NCBI GenBank assembly: GCA_019722365.1
Contig: JADFUC010001385.1
Coordinates: forward strand, 55,341 to 119,340
Origin: Lithospermum erythrorhizon
Taxonomy: Eukaryota; Streptophyta; Magnoliopsida; Boraginales; Boraginaceae
Direction: 5' to 3'
DNA: 64,000 nt
In this document: piece after piece, positions 22,741 to 35,420 of the stretch
Layout of the letters: every line of letters starts with the position of its first letter
Numbering within the stretch: position 1 is the stretch's first letter
Program-made: the position numbers and the translations under genes
The notes under the pieces: model-generated
Database searches by the model: none
What the model was told of the DNA's origin: nothing
What the model saw: the letters and a program-made list of their open reading frames with translations, nothing else

Positions 22741-25030
22741 ATTTAACGCTGGCTTTATAATTTTTATACCTAATGCCCTCATTCAAAAGTTATCTCAACC
22801 AATAACCAACCTAACTTTCACCTTAGCGATATATAACGACATTACCAAATTTGTGATCCAATTCTAAAATCGGATCATATTTATCAATAATCAATCGAAA
22901 CCTAATCTCATATACAATTTCATCAAGGCAACATCTCATATAATCAAGACAACGCTCATAACCACAAACGTGCTCATAAACATATCATACAACACCATAA
23001 AAATTTAAACAAATACGTCAAATACTTAATAAGACATATATATCCTGGGGACTACCTAATAAGCGCCATACAACATAATTTCAAAAGAAGTTCTGCATTA
23101 CAACATAGCTGAGATATAATAGAAAGTTTCAAGAAACACAAAGTTAACTCAAGAGACTCAACAACGACTATAACCTAGTCATCGAACCATCCATCTCATA
23201 TCACCAATGAATTATACTAACCTCTAACGCGTATACGCTCAATCCGCCTTACCCGCAGAATACCAATCACGATAAACACCGCACTTATACCGTGAGTATG
23301 CGCCAACACCAACAACGCATTACAAATAAAAGCGATAATAGATTCATACTACACTTATACCAAAGATAAGGCTACACCGAAATGTTATATCAGATCTAAC
23401 ATCGCACGATACCGAAGAGGCGCCAACAACACATGACATCCTCGGGTATTTAAGCGAGAGTCACTCAACCCCTAATCATCCTAATCATAGTCAGTCGCTC
23501 TACTCAAGTCACCTCAAAGTCACGCATAAATCTCAACCAACACCTCCCAACAACCAACTACTCTACTCTCAAACAATACTCAAAGAATACAATTAAAATA
23601 TCTCACAATCATAAATCAATCACAACCTCCCATGTTTATTAGAAAAGTATAAGTTTTATTAAGGTCATTTAAATACAATGAAATAGCCGACAGCGCCTGT
23701 TTTAATGAACAGCCGATGCGCCACAAACACAAGAACATAAGTCAATTCGCTTTGCTACTTACCCCTTGTAAATCTTCAACGCCACCACAATATCACAACA
23801 TGAATAAAATCACAAACTATCTCACACATGAATCAAATCACAATTATCTCATAATATAAATCAACATCTCAATTATCTCATAATATGAATCATAACCACA
23901 ATTATCTCATAATATAAATCATAATCACTCAATACACATGTCAAAATAGTTCCCATGACAAAACACAAGCAAAATATGTAACATAATATATACGGCGGCT
24001 CCCATCACATGCAGATTTGTAACGCACCTCGGTTAAGAATAAAGCAAACGCCCCTGCCTAATCGATCCTGGCCTTTTCCACGCTCCGCATCTAATCAAAA
24101 ATAATTCAAAATTACTACTCACGATAATTTTAACCCTTATCTATCAAATTTAATTTCAATCCAATATTTTAAAGTTATAAAATTGACAACTTAAGTATGA
24201 TTACTATTATGTTTCAATAACCATTAAAACGATTTAATTTCAACTATTTCCTGATTTTAAATCCCATGATCAAGCCAACACCTTAACCAAAAATATCCAA
24301 CATTTTCAACCAATTTCAATCAACCCAATATATCAACTTTTCCAACTAATCAAACTCATTTCTACCAACCTCAAATCTCAAAGTCCGCTACTACTCAAAA
24401 ATCTACTAAAACTAATTTCAACATATATTCTTCCAACAACCTAATACCTAATTTCACCTCAAAAACAATCACAATAACCGGTCCAATAAATATATTTATA
24501 CTACCAACCACATTTTAAAGTGTCAACCCAAAATCAACTCGAAAGTCAACTCCACTGTAACAACACTTTCTACCCCAAATATCGATCATTAACAACTCTT
24601 ATATTATAATCTAAGCCTAAACAATAATTATATTCAATAATATCTCATAAAAACTGAAGTCAACCCAAAATTCCAAAAAGTCCATTCTAAAAACGTCCGA
24701 AATTTCACATCAAACACTATTATTTCAACCAAGAATAACTAATTTAGAACTCAAGAATCGTATTTGAGCAATAAAAATCAAATTACAAAAAAGTCAACTA
24801 AAATGTCAACTCGGCGATTTCCCAAAAATATTATTCAACAAGATCAATCTTTTTACCTTGAAACCATTTGGTGATCTACTTTGTGTTCCTCCAAAAAATT
24901 TGAGCAGTCCATAAAGACGCTACAATTTGTCACCTATAAACCGCTTTGAATTCTCTGCGTTATATCTCTTCATTTATTCCCTTCTAATAACGCTCTTACG
25001 ACCCTAACACCGTGTCTTAACCTCTCGATA
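22741..25030 (-). mobile_element. Long Gypsy-type LTR in minus orientation (copy D)
   Basis: Read on the minus strand, this stretch shows the same order of features as the plus-strand long LTRs. A TTGACTTC/TTGGGTTGAC-rich block comes first, then GATGCGGAGCGTGG followed by GGCGTTTGCTT. Next is an ACCGAGGTGCGTTACAAATC block and then TATATATTATGTTAC, followed by tandem ATTATGATTCATATTATGAG units (about 23800-23940). It is more diverged than the other copies and its ends are not clear, so it may belong to a related subfamily. Confidence 0.42.
23800..23945 (-). repeat. Tandem repeats inside LTR copy D
   Basis: At least four degenerate copies of AATTATCTCATAATATGAAT (plus strand), with a period of about 30-35 bp. 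The reverse complement matches the ATTATGATTCATAT repeats of the plus-strand LTRs near 40.0 and 59.6 kb. Confidence 0.65.
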
Positions 25031-25318
25031 AATTCTAACTTTGTCATCTGAAATGATCATGATCGACTTCATTGCCACTAGAGCACATCGAGACATCGAT
25101 ATCTTCTCAGATCGGGCCGGAATCAAAGATTTTTCAAGAAGCCTACTTAGGCTCACACCAGCCCAAAGCTCTGCCTGCGAGACTTCTCGACAGAGTGTGC
25201 TTACAAAAATCTCAAACCCCGGATAGCGAAAAGGACGCTTATATAGATAACCTCGACTTTAAGGTTGTTTCTAAACTACCACACGCTTATTACGCTATCT
25301 AAAGTGATCATGTTGCAT

Positions 25319-25560
25319 CTAATAAATGTAAACTTAAAAAAATTATGGAAAAGAGATTTGAAAGCAAATAAGAACTCCAAACGCCAATATCCTATCAATC
25401 GCAATCCCAAACGTGGACTTCATCATCTCTACAAGGGGATCAAAGTGTACCCAATAAATCTAAACTAAAAAATTATGGAAAAGAGATTTGAAAGCAAATA
25501 AGAACCTAAACGCCACATCCTAACACCCCAATCCCAAACGTGGACTTCATCATCTCTTTG
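25319..25560. repeat. Tandem duplication, period about 130 bp, two copies
   Basis: The block AATTATGGAAAAGAGATTTG followed by AAAGCAAATAAGAAC and later CCCAAACGTGGACTTCATCA occurs at 25341 and again at 25471. The two copies are nearly identical, so the duplication is fairly recent. Confidence 0.85.
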
Positions 25561-26515
25561 CTACGATCCTAGCTTATTCATTTAACAAACTACTTTTATC
25601 ACACCCGTACGTAAGTATATATGGCCATAGCCTTTTTCTATTTTTTTTTCTTTTTAAATATAAATTTCATTGTGCATTTCAGACATCTCATAGAGAGATC
25701 AATTGTGACAAGCCAAGAGTGAATCATTTCACATAAAGAGAGACACTCAGCACAATTTAACACTATTGTACGGACCAAACTCATCCGACCATTTTAAACC
25801 TAAAATGGCAATCCCACAAGCACAAAAAACAAAAAAGTCTGTCACCTGGCTGCCAAGGCCCTCGTGTGGCAGTAGGTGATCGCCTCCTCCCCTTTTTTCA
25901 CTTCAATTTTAAAATATTTCAGACAATAATATAATATTAAAAATAAAAAAATTATACCACTATTTTTATTTTTCGGTACTCTATAAATGTTTCTACCAGG
26001 TCATTTCGACACAAAAAAATCATTTTTTTACGTGACAAGCCATTATTACGCATTGCATTCCAAGCTTTGTCATTTAATAATATCATGTTATATTAAAAAT
26101 TTATAACATTATTTCATTTATTAAAATAATATAGGTTTTTTGAAATTCAAAATAAATATTTTGTCAATCTTAATTAATTTTCATGTCAATTATTGTAAGA
26201 ATTATAAATTTAATAATTATATATACGAACAACAGTTATAAATGAAAAATACATGCAGATATGCTCTGACCAGACATGTTAATTGACACCCCTGTTCGAC
26301 ACCCCACGCTGGGTAGTGCCGCTGCTATTCGGTGCCAAGCAAATTACGCTAAGAGAAAAAGTCACAAATTTTACACCCGCCACGCGAATTTTACGATTAT
26401 CCAAAGAATAACATGAATCGCTTGAAATTTCTTAGCTATAAATGAAACATCTTACCAACATACGACACATATGCCTACAATATAAATGTATAATGGGCAA
26501 TTCATATCTCTATCA
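25561..26515. other. Intergenic AT-rich DNA, no gene seen
   Basis: No coding exon or transposon terminus is evident before the Helitron that starts at 26516. Confidence 0.5.
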
Positions 26516-26900
26516 TCTATACTATATATAAAGAGAATAAGTGTAATTATTTCACTTCATCAAAAATCATATTCCAAATTTATCATTTTCAATCATATAT
26601 TATACAATTAGTTATCTATTTTATAAGGTCAAAATTGTCATATTACATGTCTATACTATAACCGAATCACTTTTTTCAAATAAAGAAAAAAACTACCACT
26701 ACACTTGCACAAAGAACCCCATACTAGAAGAATTTATTTTATAAATCTATGTCTCAGTAAGAATTTGACCTTCAACTTTGATTTGTATGTATTGATAGTG
26801 ATTTTTAATAATGGTCACTGAATTTATAGTGATTTTTTAATTTATATAAATGAGAATCCTAATTTAATTTTTACACACATCGCGTGTGTCAAATTGCTAG
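26516..26900 (+). mobile_element. Small non-autonomous Helitron
   Basis: The 5' end reads TCTATACTATATATAAAGAG, the TC-start typical of plant Helitrons. The 3' end has a hairpin (ACACACATCGCGTGTGT) followed a few bases later by the terminal CTAG. The insertion lies between a host A (26515) and T (26901), as Helitrons require, and has no inverted repeats or target duplication. At 385 bp it has no Rep/helicase coding capacity. Confidence 0.72.
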
Positions 26901-27449
26901 TATTTAATAATTGAATTCATGTAATGAATAATTAACCTATTTTTAAACCAACAATACATATATTCATATAACTTTTAATTTATACCGTAAGAGTCATATT
27001 ACTAAATACAATACACAAATCATTGTATGTTAAAATTATGAATTTTAATATTTTTTATTCAAATAAGATAAGTTTATAATCAAACTTGAATTAATTAATT
27101 GATCAATAAAATCGAAAAAATGATAGTATAACAATGTACATATGATCTTGTATTTCAATAATCACAAGTATCTACGGAAATATTGCCCAAACAAAAAACT
27201 TGAAGATTTTGTCTTAATACACGTTAAGAAAAGGTAGCTGCCCTGCCTAAACGACATAATATCTTGTGATATAAGTTACTCCATAATTTCATATAACTAA
27301 TTAAGGCGGTGGAAATTGATTTAGCTAACTTTAAGCCACAAATTTCTAACTATATATTGAATTTATACTTGATATTCAGATGTTAATATATTATATTAGA
27401 TAGTTGGTTGGTAGAGCATAGTTTCTTTCAAGCCTAGCTAGCTAACAAC
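26901..27449. other. Upstream region of the UPF0496 gene
   Basis: AT-rich intergenic DNA. It presumably contains the promoter of the gene starting at 27450, but no decisive core-promoter element can be assigned by eye. Confidence 0.4.
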
Positions 27450-28934
27450 ATGCCAAGGATGATATGGTCCAATCTTAAATCTATGTTCAGAAAACATGGT
27501 AAGTTTGATATGATCTTCAAATTCTAGTTCTTTTGGCGAACTATTTTTGTACTTCAAATGGATTTTATTCAAATAGTATTTTTAACGTTCTATATTTTGA
27601 CATCTAACTATTGGTGTGTAGTATATATATACATCAACATCCATATATCCAATGTTCGTGAAAGAGGTTTCCGCCTAAACTGATAAAGCATCTCATATAT
27701 GGATAAAAAAACCGATTCAAAAGTATGCTGTGGCTATTTGTTGAGTAAAGCTTTCTAGTTACTTGTGATTAGCAAATTTCTTGTGTTTTGTGTTCATCAA
27801 ACTATTTTCTTTGCTTCTCAATATGTACTAATGTTTCTTTTGTAAGGAGGATCTCCTGAAGAACATGTTGCTGGATCAGAAAGGAAGTCCAACAACAATA
27901 TAGTAGAAGAAGAATATGTACATGCATTTAGAACAAAATCATACGTTGATATTTGTCAGAAAATTCATGGGAAAATGGGAATTTCAAGAAACATTGATGA
28001 ACCATGTTCATCGTCATCATCTTCTTCAATGATGCAGAACAATGTTCATTTATCTGAAATTATTCTACAACCACAACAAGAATCAATCAATGAGATTATC
28101 AGGAGCTTCAATCTCCATCATTTTCTCATCAGTTACTTTGAAAACAGCATAGAAGCATTCAGGCTATGTGAATTTCTCCTATCAAGAATCAGAGAAATTA
28201 TGGCTAATTACAGAACAACAAAGAGAGTAATGAAGTTGATGAAAAGAGTAACAATGGGTGCTGATCACATTCCAAGCCATGAATTTTATGCTATTTATAA
28301 AGAGCTTGCTTCATTTGCTTTACTAAAGAATCCTTTATCGGTTATTAGCCCGACCCGATTTCAGAGTAAACATGATAGTCATGTTCTGTTGCTTCATAAG
28401 CTGTCATCACATTGCAGGAATATCAGAAGGAAAAGGAAAGTTTTCCGACGGTTGAAGAAGGCTATGGCTTGTTTTCTTGTAGTTGTATGTACTGCATTAG
28501 CTATTACTTTGTCGGTTTTCACAATTCATTCCATAGTTGGCATTGTTGCTTCACCAGTTCTAATGGGTAGTTCTTGCATTTTAGCTCAGAGGTTGAAGAA
28601 GATGAGGAATGAACATAAGATGGATCAAAATGACAGGCTTGGAGCAGAGTTTGATGTTGCAGCTAAAGGGGTATTTGTGTTGATAAATGATTTTGATACA
28701 ATCAGTAGGCTTGTGAGGATACTAAGTGATCAAATGGATCATAATAAAGAAATTGTTGAGATGTGTATTCGGAGAGGAAATAAAGAGATGTTGAAGGAGG
28801 TTAGTAGGGAGTTTAAGGTTAAAGAAAATAGGTTTATGCAGCAGTTGGAAGAACTCGAAGAATGTTTGTATTTGTGTATTCTCAACATAAACAGATCAAG
28901 AAGAATAGTAGTTGAAAAGGTAATTGGATGTTAG
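27450..28934 (+). CDS. UPF0496 (DUF677) family membrane protein
   Basis: Two exons, 27450-27498 and 27847-28934, joined across a GT-AG intron, give 378 residues ending at TAG. The first exon encodes MPRMIWSNLKSMFRKHG. The Ser run near residues 70-78 and the following helical region resemble UPF0496 proteins. The best hallmarks are a basic stretch (RNIRRKRKVFRRLKKAMAC) followed by two adjacent hydrophobic segments at about residues 223-261 (LVVVCTALAITLSVF and IVGIVASPVL). After these comes a long helical C-terminal part rich in charged residues that probably forms coiled coils. Family members are plant-specific, membrane-associated and of unknown biochemical role. The start at 27450 is preferred over the internal Met at 27975 because the spliced upstream frame is open and resembles family N-termini. 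The gene stands alone, flanked by AT-rich intergenic DNA. Confidence 0.82.
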
Positions 28935-30528
28935 AGTTTGATGGACATTTCATTGTCTTCAAAATGGTAATTGAATTGCCACAAACAAGGCATTTTGATT
29001 AATCAATTTACATGATCCATCTAACAAGCTACACCAAGAAATGTAGAACAATTAGTTCATAAGTACCGTCATTGTATAACCATTCATACGGATTCTCATA
29101 TATTTGATAGATGAGCTTGGTTGTAAAGAATTCAATCTTAAAACTCTATCTGTAATTCCTTTCCATTAAATAAAAGCTAAATTAAAAACGTAGCTGCTAA
29201 ATGCCGATTTTAAAATTGTTAAATGGCAATCTCAAAAATATGACTAGACAAATTTAATTTTAATATATTTTATTAATTGAAATCTTAATAACTATACACA
29301 TTTATTAAAATTTATTCCCCAAACACCAAATTTATTTATTTCTATAAGATTCATGTCAAATATACTTGAATAAATTAGTTCAAGCTATCATAAACAAAAT
29401 AAACTTTTGATGCTCAACCATCTTCTTTATGATGAGAAGATTCGAATGATTCAAAATTTTACAATTGGCTTAAAACTGGAAAAATGATCTTCTAAATTGA
29501 CAATTGACAGTATAAAACGTCATTGTTATATATATCTTGTATTTTAAGCTGTCAGCTAATTTAAATTAGCCAAGATCTAAATGTAAATATACATCTTTCC
29601 TAGTATAAAAGATTCGTTCTAATATTCATATAAAAAAGTAGTAAGAATATAATAGTCTAACCATGTTTTTGTAAGCATTCCATATTTAACCATTTTAAGC
29701 ATCGACGTTGGCATCTCATTAAAAAAAAAAATGGGAGTTGAAAGTACTACCTCCATTCTTAAAAAATTGTCACTTTTGATCAAAATTAATCATTTTCAAT
29801 TGATCAGAAGGGCTTAGCCTAGATCATTTGACAAATTTGTGAATTTCTTATAATAATTATTTATATATACGACCACGTTTTACCAACTCGGTTGTGCTCC
29901 CTGACCCCTGTGCGCACAAAGTTGACACTTAACAAGATAAGTAGGTGTGTGCGCACTTGAGAGAATATGACAAGGATCACCAGTCAAAAAAATAAGAGCA
30001 ATTGTTTGGCAAAGGCTATAGAGCACGGCTGAGAAGGAAAAGCACTGTTGGAAGGCGATAAGTCGATAACATGAAGTTTTGATGCAGTAGGGTTCCTTGT
30101 GAAGATGCCACAGTATAGAGTACATGGGCATAAAAGCAGTATGCAATTGACCAGAGACATAGAAGGTACATGGAAACAATCATATATTTGAAAAGGCATC
30201 AAACATCATATGGAAACAACAATAATAAAGGACTAATTATTTGCATGATTCTAAGTGTTGTAATGAAACAACGAAACTTTCCCAAATAAGGATTTAAAGA
30301 ATGTGCTGCTCATTTATCATGTTGCACTTGTACAAGCACCTATACTCTATGAACAAAAACTAAACAAAAAGGCTCACCATATGGCAATCATAATACTTCA
30401 AATTTAATCGATAATGACAACATATTGAAATCCTAATCCTAATGCTAGTAGAAGGCAGACAAAAAAAGGAACATAGAAATGGAGCAAGCATCAGTCAACT
30501 TAAGAAAGATTTTGCCACACATGTAGGT
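28935..30528. other. Intergenic region between UPF0496 and Alba genes
   Basis: Holds the 3' untranslated regions of the plus-strand UPF0496 gene and the minus-strand Alba gene, which converge. A Stowaway-like end lies near 29748. The stretch 29880-30190 is less AT-rich than its surroundings and open on the minus strand for 99 codons, but I recognise no protein or RNA family in it. Confidence 0.45.
29748..29812. mobile_element. Possible Stowaway MITE end
   Basis: TACTACCTCCATTCTTAAAA followed by AATTGTCACTTTTGATCAAA resembles the conserved Stowaway terminus. No matching right end was found. Confidence 0.35.
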
Positions 30529-32977
30529 TTAAGCAACTACTGCCTCGACTGGTCCATTAGATCTGAATACACGTCCCCTCCCACGATTTCCCCTAGCACG
30601 CCCACGACCTGCAAAGAGAAGGTTGGGTAAACACTAATTGACAAGTCATAATAACAGAAAATCTAATGATAGAAACAAATTAATCAAGGGTAATTCAATC
30701 CATGCAAGAAAACCAAGGAATTTGTCCATTTTGTCAACAAGATATAATCTCATATATCACTCTTGCCTAGGAGCAATGACATTTGTTAATTTGGATGAGA
30801 GTTAAATAAATATAGTCGAAGTCAAATTAAGGGCTTCAAAAGGAAAAGCACAGGATGCAGACAAAGGTCCGGTTATGACTAGAGAGAGAAATTATTAAAC
30901 CAAATACCTCGGCCCTGTCCCGGAGCAGGTCCATCATTATTGTAGCCTCCTGCATCTTGCACGTAATCCATCTGGGGGCCGTTATACCCTCCTCTGCCAC
31001 CACCACGATAACCACGGCCTCTACCACGCCCCCTGCCTCTACCATAATTCTGATTGCGATCGTACCCGCCATCTTCATACTGACCAGACGTGTACCCATT
31101 TCCTGAATATCAATAAATCAAATTGCACATTTGAAATCACTCTGATGAAAGGAACATACAATTATATACATTTAACATTTTAAGCAACATTCTCTCTGAT
31201 TGGAGAACAGATGCCTGACCACATTATCAGTACCACGTGACAATCCAGAGAACCCTCCTTCCACACACACCTTCACCCCCCTTCCCCCCTTCTGGGCAGA
31301 AAAAAATAGAACCAGTCTATCCGGGAGTATATGGTCAATCCATGTGACAAACTTGTAAATTGTAATTAAGGAGCCAAATCAGATAAGATTTCATACCGGA
31401 TACACCTCTAGATCTTCCCCGACCTCTACCACCACGACCGCGTCTCCTACCACCGGGTGATCCTTCTGCATAACAGAAAAATAAAACTGTATACAACTTC
31501 GTGCCCATCATGTTCAGCTGATGCATGAGAGGATTTTGAAATTAGAATACACAATATAGTACCTCCATCATACTCAAAATCTGTAGAAGGCTTCACTTGG
31601 TCAGCCGGTAATGGTGGTTGATAGCTGCCATCCATACAGGAAAGTATAATAAACAAGAAGCATATATATAATATAATGAGCCATATTGCTGTTCTTAAAT
31701 AGCAAAGAGAGGACACGGCTATAAATCCAGCATCTCTGATACTAATGGAGAAAAGATCTCATTTGTCCTTAAAGTAGTGTATGGATATTACACAGATGGC
31801 TCACCCTACGGCTGCCTTGTCCAGCTCCTTCTTTGATAAAGTAATGTTGATCATTGAGACATGTCTGGTAGTTTCCAGTCTGTAGGGAATCACAAACAAT
31901 ATTAGTCAAAACCAGTGAAATCCATTACAATTCAGAAAGTTGAGGAAAATATTTTATGCCAATACGAGTTAGTAGGCAGCGACCATACGGTAGAAGGCCT
32001 TCTTCTAGGGGCTCCCATGTGTCAGTTATGTCAGTGGATTGAATTGATGTGATCTGGTGAAGACCAACAATTCTCCGCTGCAAAATTAAACATTCAATCA
32101 GTAAAGAGAGCAGAAGTGTGACAACAGAAGAGACAGATTGGTAAAGAGATAGACCTTGATCAACTCCACAATTGTTACTGTCTTGTTGATAGCTCTACCC
32201 ATAGCTTTGAACACAATCTCATCTGAGCCTTTTTCCTACAACCAAGGTCAAAGATAAGTTTAAAACAAACTAACTTTATCCAGACATTCCATCGTCTTAT
32301 CTCTCTCCGCCCCTCCCTTTGAACTGACTAAGGGACATCCCAATAACTCAAAATATATGTAAAATGAAAAGGGAGAAACTGGAAATTGAGCGGTTAATCC
32401 ACCATCATGTGCATATAAGAACCACATCTACTAGCCAGTGTCCACTTGGTTGAACAAACCAGTTCTAGATTAGTACAAATCCATAAAGTGATCTGTCACC
32501 CCATCTAACAATATACAGGCAGATCCAAACAAATAGAAGATCCACACATTTCGACTACAGTAATTAACATGACAAACAAAAACTCAAGCTGGGTTCAATG
32601 CAACCATATATCTTAATAAACAAAATAAACATTCTGATCAAGCTACTACCAACAAATATTTCACAGCCAACACCTCAAAACTAGTCAAACATATTCCAAT
32701 GCTAATATTCTTAAAAGTTACTTAAACCTCAATAATGACTTCAGTATATAAATTACTCTAAAATACAAAAACAAACTGAAACATTGATAAATTATTTTAA
32801 AATACGGAAACAAACTGCAACATGGATAAATTTTCTAAAATAAGGAAAATCAACCTGAAGCAATGTCATGGCATAGGTGATGTAGCTTCTCATTCTTCCT
32901 TGGCTCGTAATCCTAATCTCGTTCTCAGCCATTGGTGTCTCCACCTTCGGCTTCTCCACTCGTTGGTACCGATCCAT
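30529..32977 (-). CDS. Alba-domain nucleic-acid-binding protein with RGG tail
   Basis: Eight coding exons on the minus strand: 32977-32855, 32235-32155, 32077-31989, 31879-31805, 31624-31563, 31465-31397, 31102-30908 and 30608-30529. They join in frame into 257 residues. Residues 1-100 or so form the Alba domain: NEIRITSQGRMRSYITYAMT, EIVFKAMGRAINKTVTIVE and RRIVGLHQITSIQSTDITDT, then RHVSMINITLSKKEL. A GYQPPLPAD linker leads to an RG/RGG-rich tail with repeated RGRGRG and RGGGRGG near residues 165-230, which binds RNA. The architecture matches plant long Alba proteins such as Arabidopsis At1g76010/At1g20220, which act in RNA metabolism and chromatin/R-loop control. The ATG directly follows an intron AG, so a 5'-leader intron is likely. 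Confidence 0.92.
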
Positions 32978-33630
32978 CTACACCACACACAGTTAAACAA
33001 TTTGAAATACAAAAAACATAATTACTCCAACCATCCCATAAAGATTGTCCACTTTGTTTTTTCCCAAAAAAGATTGTCCAATTTGTTTTTCATTAGTCAA
33101 AACTCACAAACTTTGAACCCTTAATCCACACATATTCATTTGATTTGAATCAAAATTACCATGCTAATACTAAAATACAATCTTTCTACACGTATTAACA
33201 AAATATGACCTACACAGAAATATTCTAGTTCAAAATTTAAAAAATCACTATTCAAACAAATAAATTTTTGAGTCCAATCAAAACTATCATGTCAACAATT
33301 CAACACATTAAAAATACAATCTATTTACATATTTTCACAAAATATTAAACATGTACAAAAATATTTGAGTTCAAAATTAAAGAACAATCAAAATTCAAAA
33401 CTACAAAAATCTGTAATATATGTAACTCTCATTAGTAATAAATTTATTACCCCTTGTAACAATGTATACCTAAGCTAATTATTATTATTACAATTTATTA
33501 ATCTAAATCATAAATTTTAAATTAGGGTTTTTGTTAATTAGGATCTAAATAGAGCTAGAAATTGAAAATTTGAATTTTATTAATAATTTAATATACGATT
33601 TTATTTGGGATTTTTTAATGGTGAATTTAC
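32978..33630 (-). other. Probable 5'-leader intron of the Alba gene
   Basis: On the minus strand the start codon is immediately preceded by GTGTGGTGTAG, an acceptor. A matching donor (CAAAG|GTAAATTC) lies at 33631/33630. The 653-bp AT-rich interval between them contains AGGGTTTTT, a telo-box-like element often found in leaders of translation and RNA-related plant genes, and two short Stowaway-like fragments near 33010-33090. Confidence 0.55.
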
Positions 33631-33661
33631 CTTTGAATTGTTGGTTTGGGATAAGAAATTG

Positions 33662-33738
33662 ATGCTAGAAAAGCCCTCTTTGGCTGCGTAACGGAAAAGA
33701 AATCATGCTAGAAAAGCCCTCTTCTTTGGCTGCGTTTA
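33662..33738. repeat. Short tandem duplication at the likely Alba promoter/leader
   Basis: ATGCTAGAAAAGCCCTCTTT followed by GGCTGCGT occurs at 33662 and, with a 3-bp TTC insertion, at 33704. The copies sit just upstream of the predicted leader exon of the Alba gene, so they could duplicate promoter or transcription-start sequence. Confidence 0.75.
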
Positions 33739-35289
33739 TATTGTTAATTGTGGGCTTTCTCTTGGGTGGGCTCGCAGTTTAACTCAAAAGATTATCTACC
33801 AATTTTTTGTAGTTTTTATTATTTTTGTTTCAAAATATTGATTTTTTTTTTGCAAAGGCTATCTACAATTGTCACATTATTCAACACCTTTTTTTTCAAT
33901 TCACAACACTCCATATCATCTTCTCTCTTCCACATAATAATTCAAAACTCATTCAACTTTTACACTCTACAATACTCTCTCTAATCCAAAACAATTGACG
34001 TTTGACTTTTTTTAAGTGAACTTTGACTATCAATTATTAATTATTCATTATTTTAAAAAATATAAAATTTATATAAATGAATTCTTCTTTTTAAAATAAT
34101 TTCATAAGATTAATTTTAATTTTTTAATAATATAATTAAAGAAAGACCAAGATTAAATATTTATCTCGATATAAAGAGAGCTCAATTGCTGACGGAGTGA
34201 AGTAGCTTTTGTTTAATAAAATTCAACACCCCACGCCCCACCCCACCACTTATCCAATATTCTTATTTACTTATATTTTTTATGATTAAATAATTATAAC
34301 AATTATTGTCATAACTAAATAAGAATAATTAATATTTAAATAAATTATTTTTGATACATTTTTTAAAATAAATTTTTTTAAATAATTTTTAATCTCATTC
34401 CTAATTAATTTTTTCCCCTCAGAAATAAATAAACACAAGAATTGAAAAATAATAACTATTAAACAAAGTTAAAAGTTACAAATAACAAGAAATGCAAAGA
34501 TAACAAGCAAAACCACGCCAAGTATTAACTAACGAAATACAAATAACCACAGATAATATAATCTATCGACACTACAATCAAACTCTTAAAGACACAATAA
34601 GACATATTTAATCACGAAACATTCGAACTAGTTAAAATGGATGAATTTTTTTTCAAATTGAATCGAGAAGTCTTTATTTATGTAGGGAAAAAAATGATGA
34701 ATTTTGTTGTAAATAATAATTTATTCTCAAATAATTGAGATGAGATAAAAAAAAATCCAGAAATCAAACAAACCAATACAAAGCAGCCACGCATCACCTT
34801 ATCCCTTCATCTCCGTCTATGACTCTCTAAATATTCAATATAAAGTTGAATGACTTCTACCCAATTTGTCACGGCCATCATCACCCCAATTTTTTCAACA
34901 TCCTCCTTACAATAGTTTAAGTTGTTGAAATTTTTTTTACACACCCTCAATATAACTAGTCTAAGTAATTTGGATTAAATATATGGAGCATAAGGATACT
35001 CCAAATGATGTCTACCTGGCCATATAGACTATTAGTAATTAATACTATTACAAATAATGGAATTGAGAAAATTTTGTAATTGTTATGAATAGTGTTATAT
35101 TGAAATGTGTGAATAAAACAAAAGTGAATAGTACTTTTGTTGAAATATGTAAAGAAAGTTGGGAAAGGAAGCAATACTTTGTCGGGTTAATAAGATAAAT
35201 ACCCATCGAATCTAATCTAAAAATGTACCACGCATAAATTACCGGCATTATACCAATTATTCTCTCCATCCTCTATTTTTTATTCTCTG
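33739..35289. other. AT-rich intergenic DNA, no gene
   Basis: No coding exons were recognised. Around 33975-34205 the ends (CTCTCTAATCC...AATTGACG and AATTGCTGACGGAGTG) are weakly reminiscent of a Stowaway-type element about 230 bp long, but they match poorly. Confidence 0.4.
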
Positions 35290-35420
35290 CTCTTTAATAT
35301 CGTAGTTGTAACAGATAATAATATAGTAGTATAGTACAACTTATAGTAATAATATAAAAGTAGCATATCGTATTAGTTTGAGCTATTTAATATCCGATTT
35401 TTATAACACGTTATCAGCAC
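35290..35420 (+). mobile_element. Copia-type LTR end and primer region
   Basis: TTTTTATAACACGTTATCAG followed by CACGAG (about 35399-35424) matches the junction between LTR end and primer site found in many plant Copia elements. The upstream AT-rich sequence would be the LTR, but its start and partner could not be defined. Confidence 0.5.

Noticed and set aside
27975..28934. A 319-residue protein starting at the Met at 27975
   Set aside because: A spliced upstream exon (27450-27498) joins in frame with 27847 onward and gives a longer product with a family-like N-terminus; 27975 is an internal Met.
33975..34205. A complete Stowaway element
   Set aside because: The two ends are only weakly complementary and no clear TA duplication pair could be fixed.
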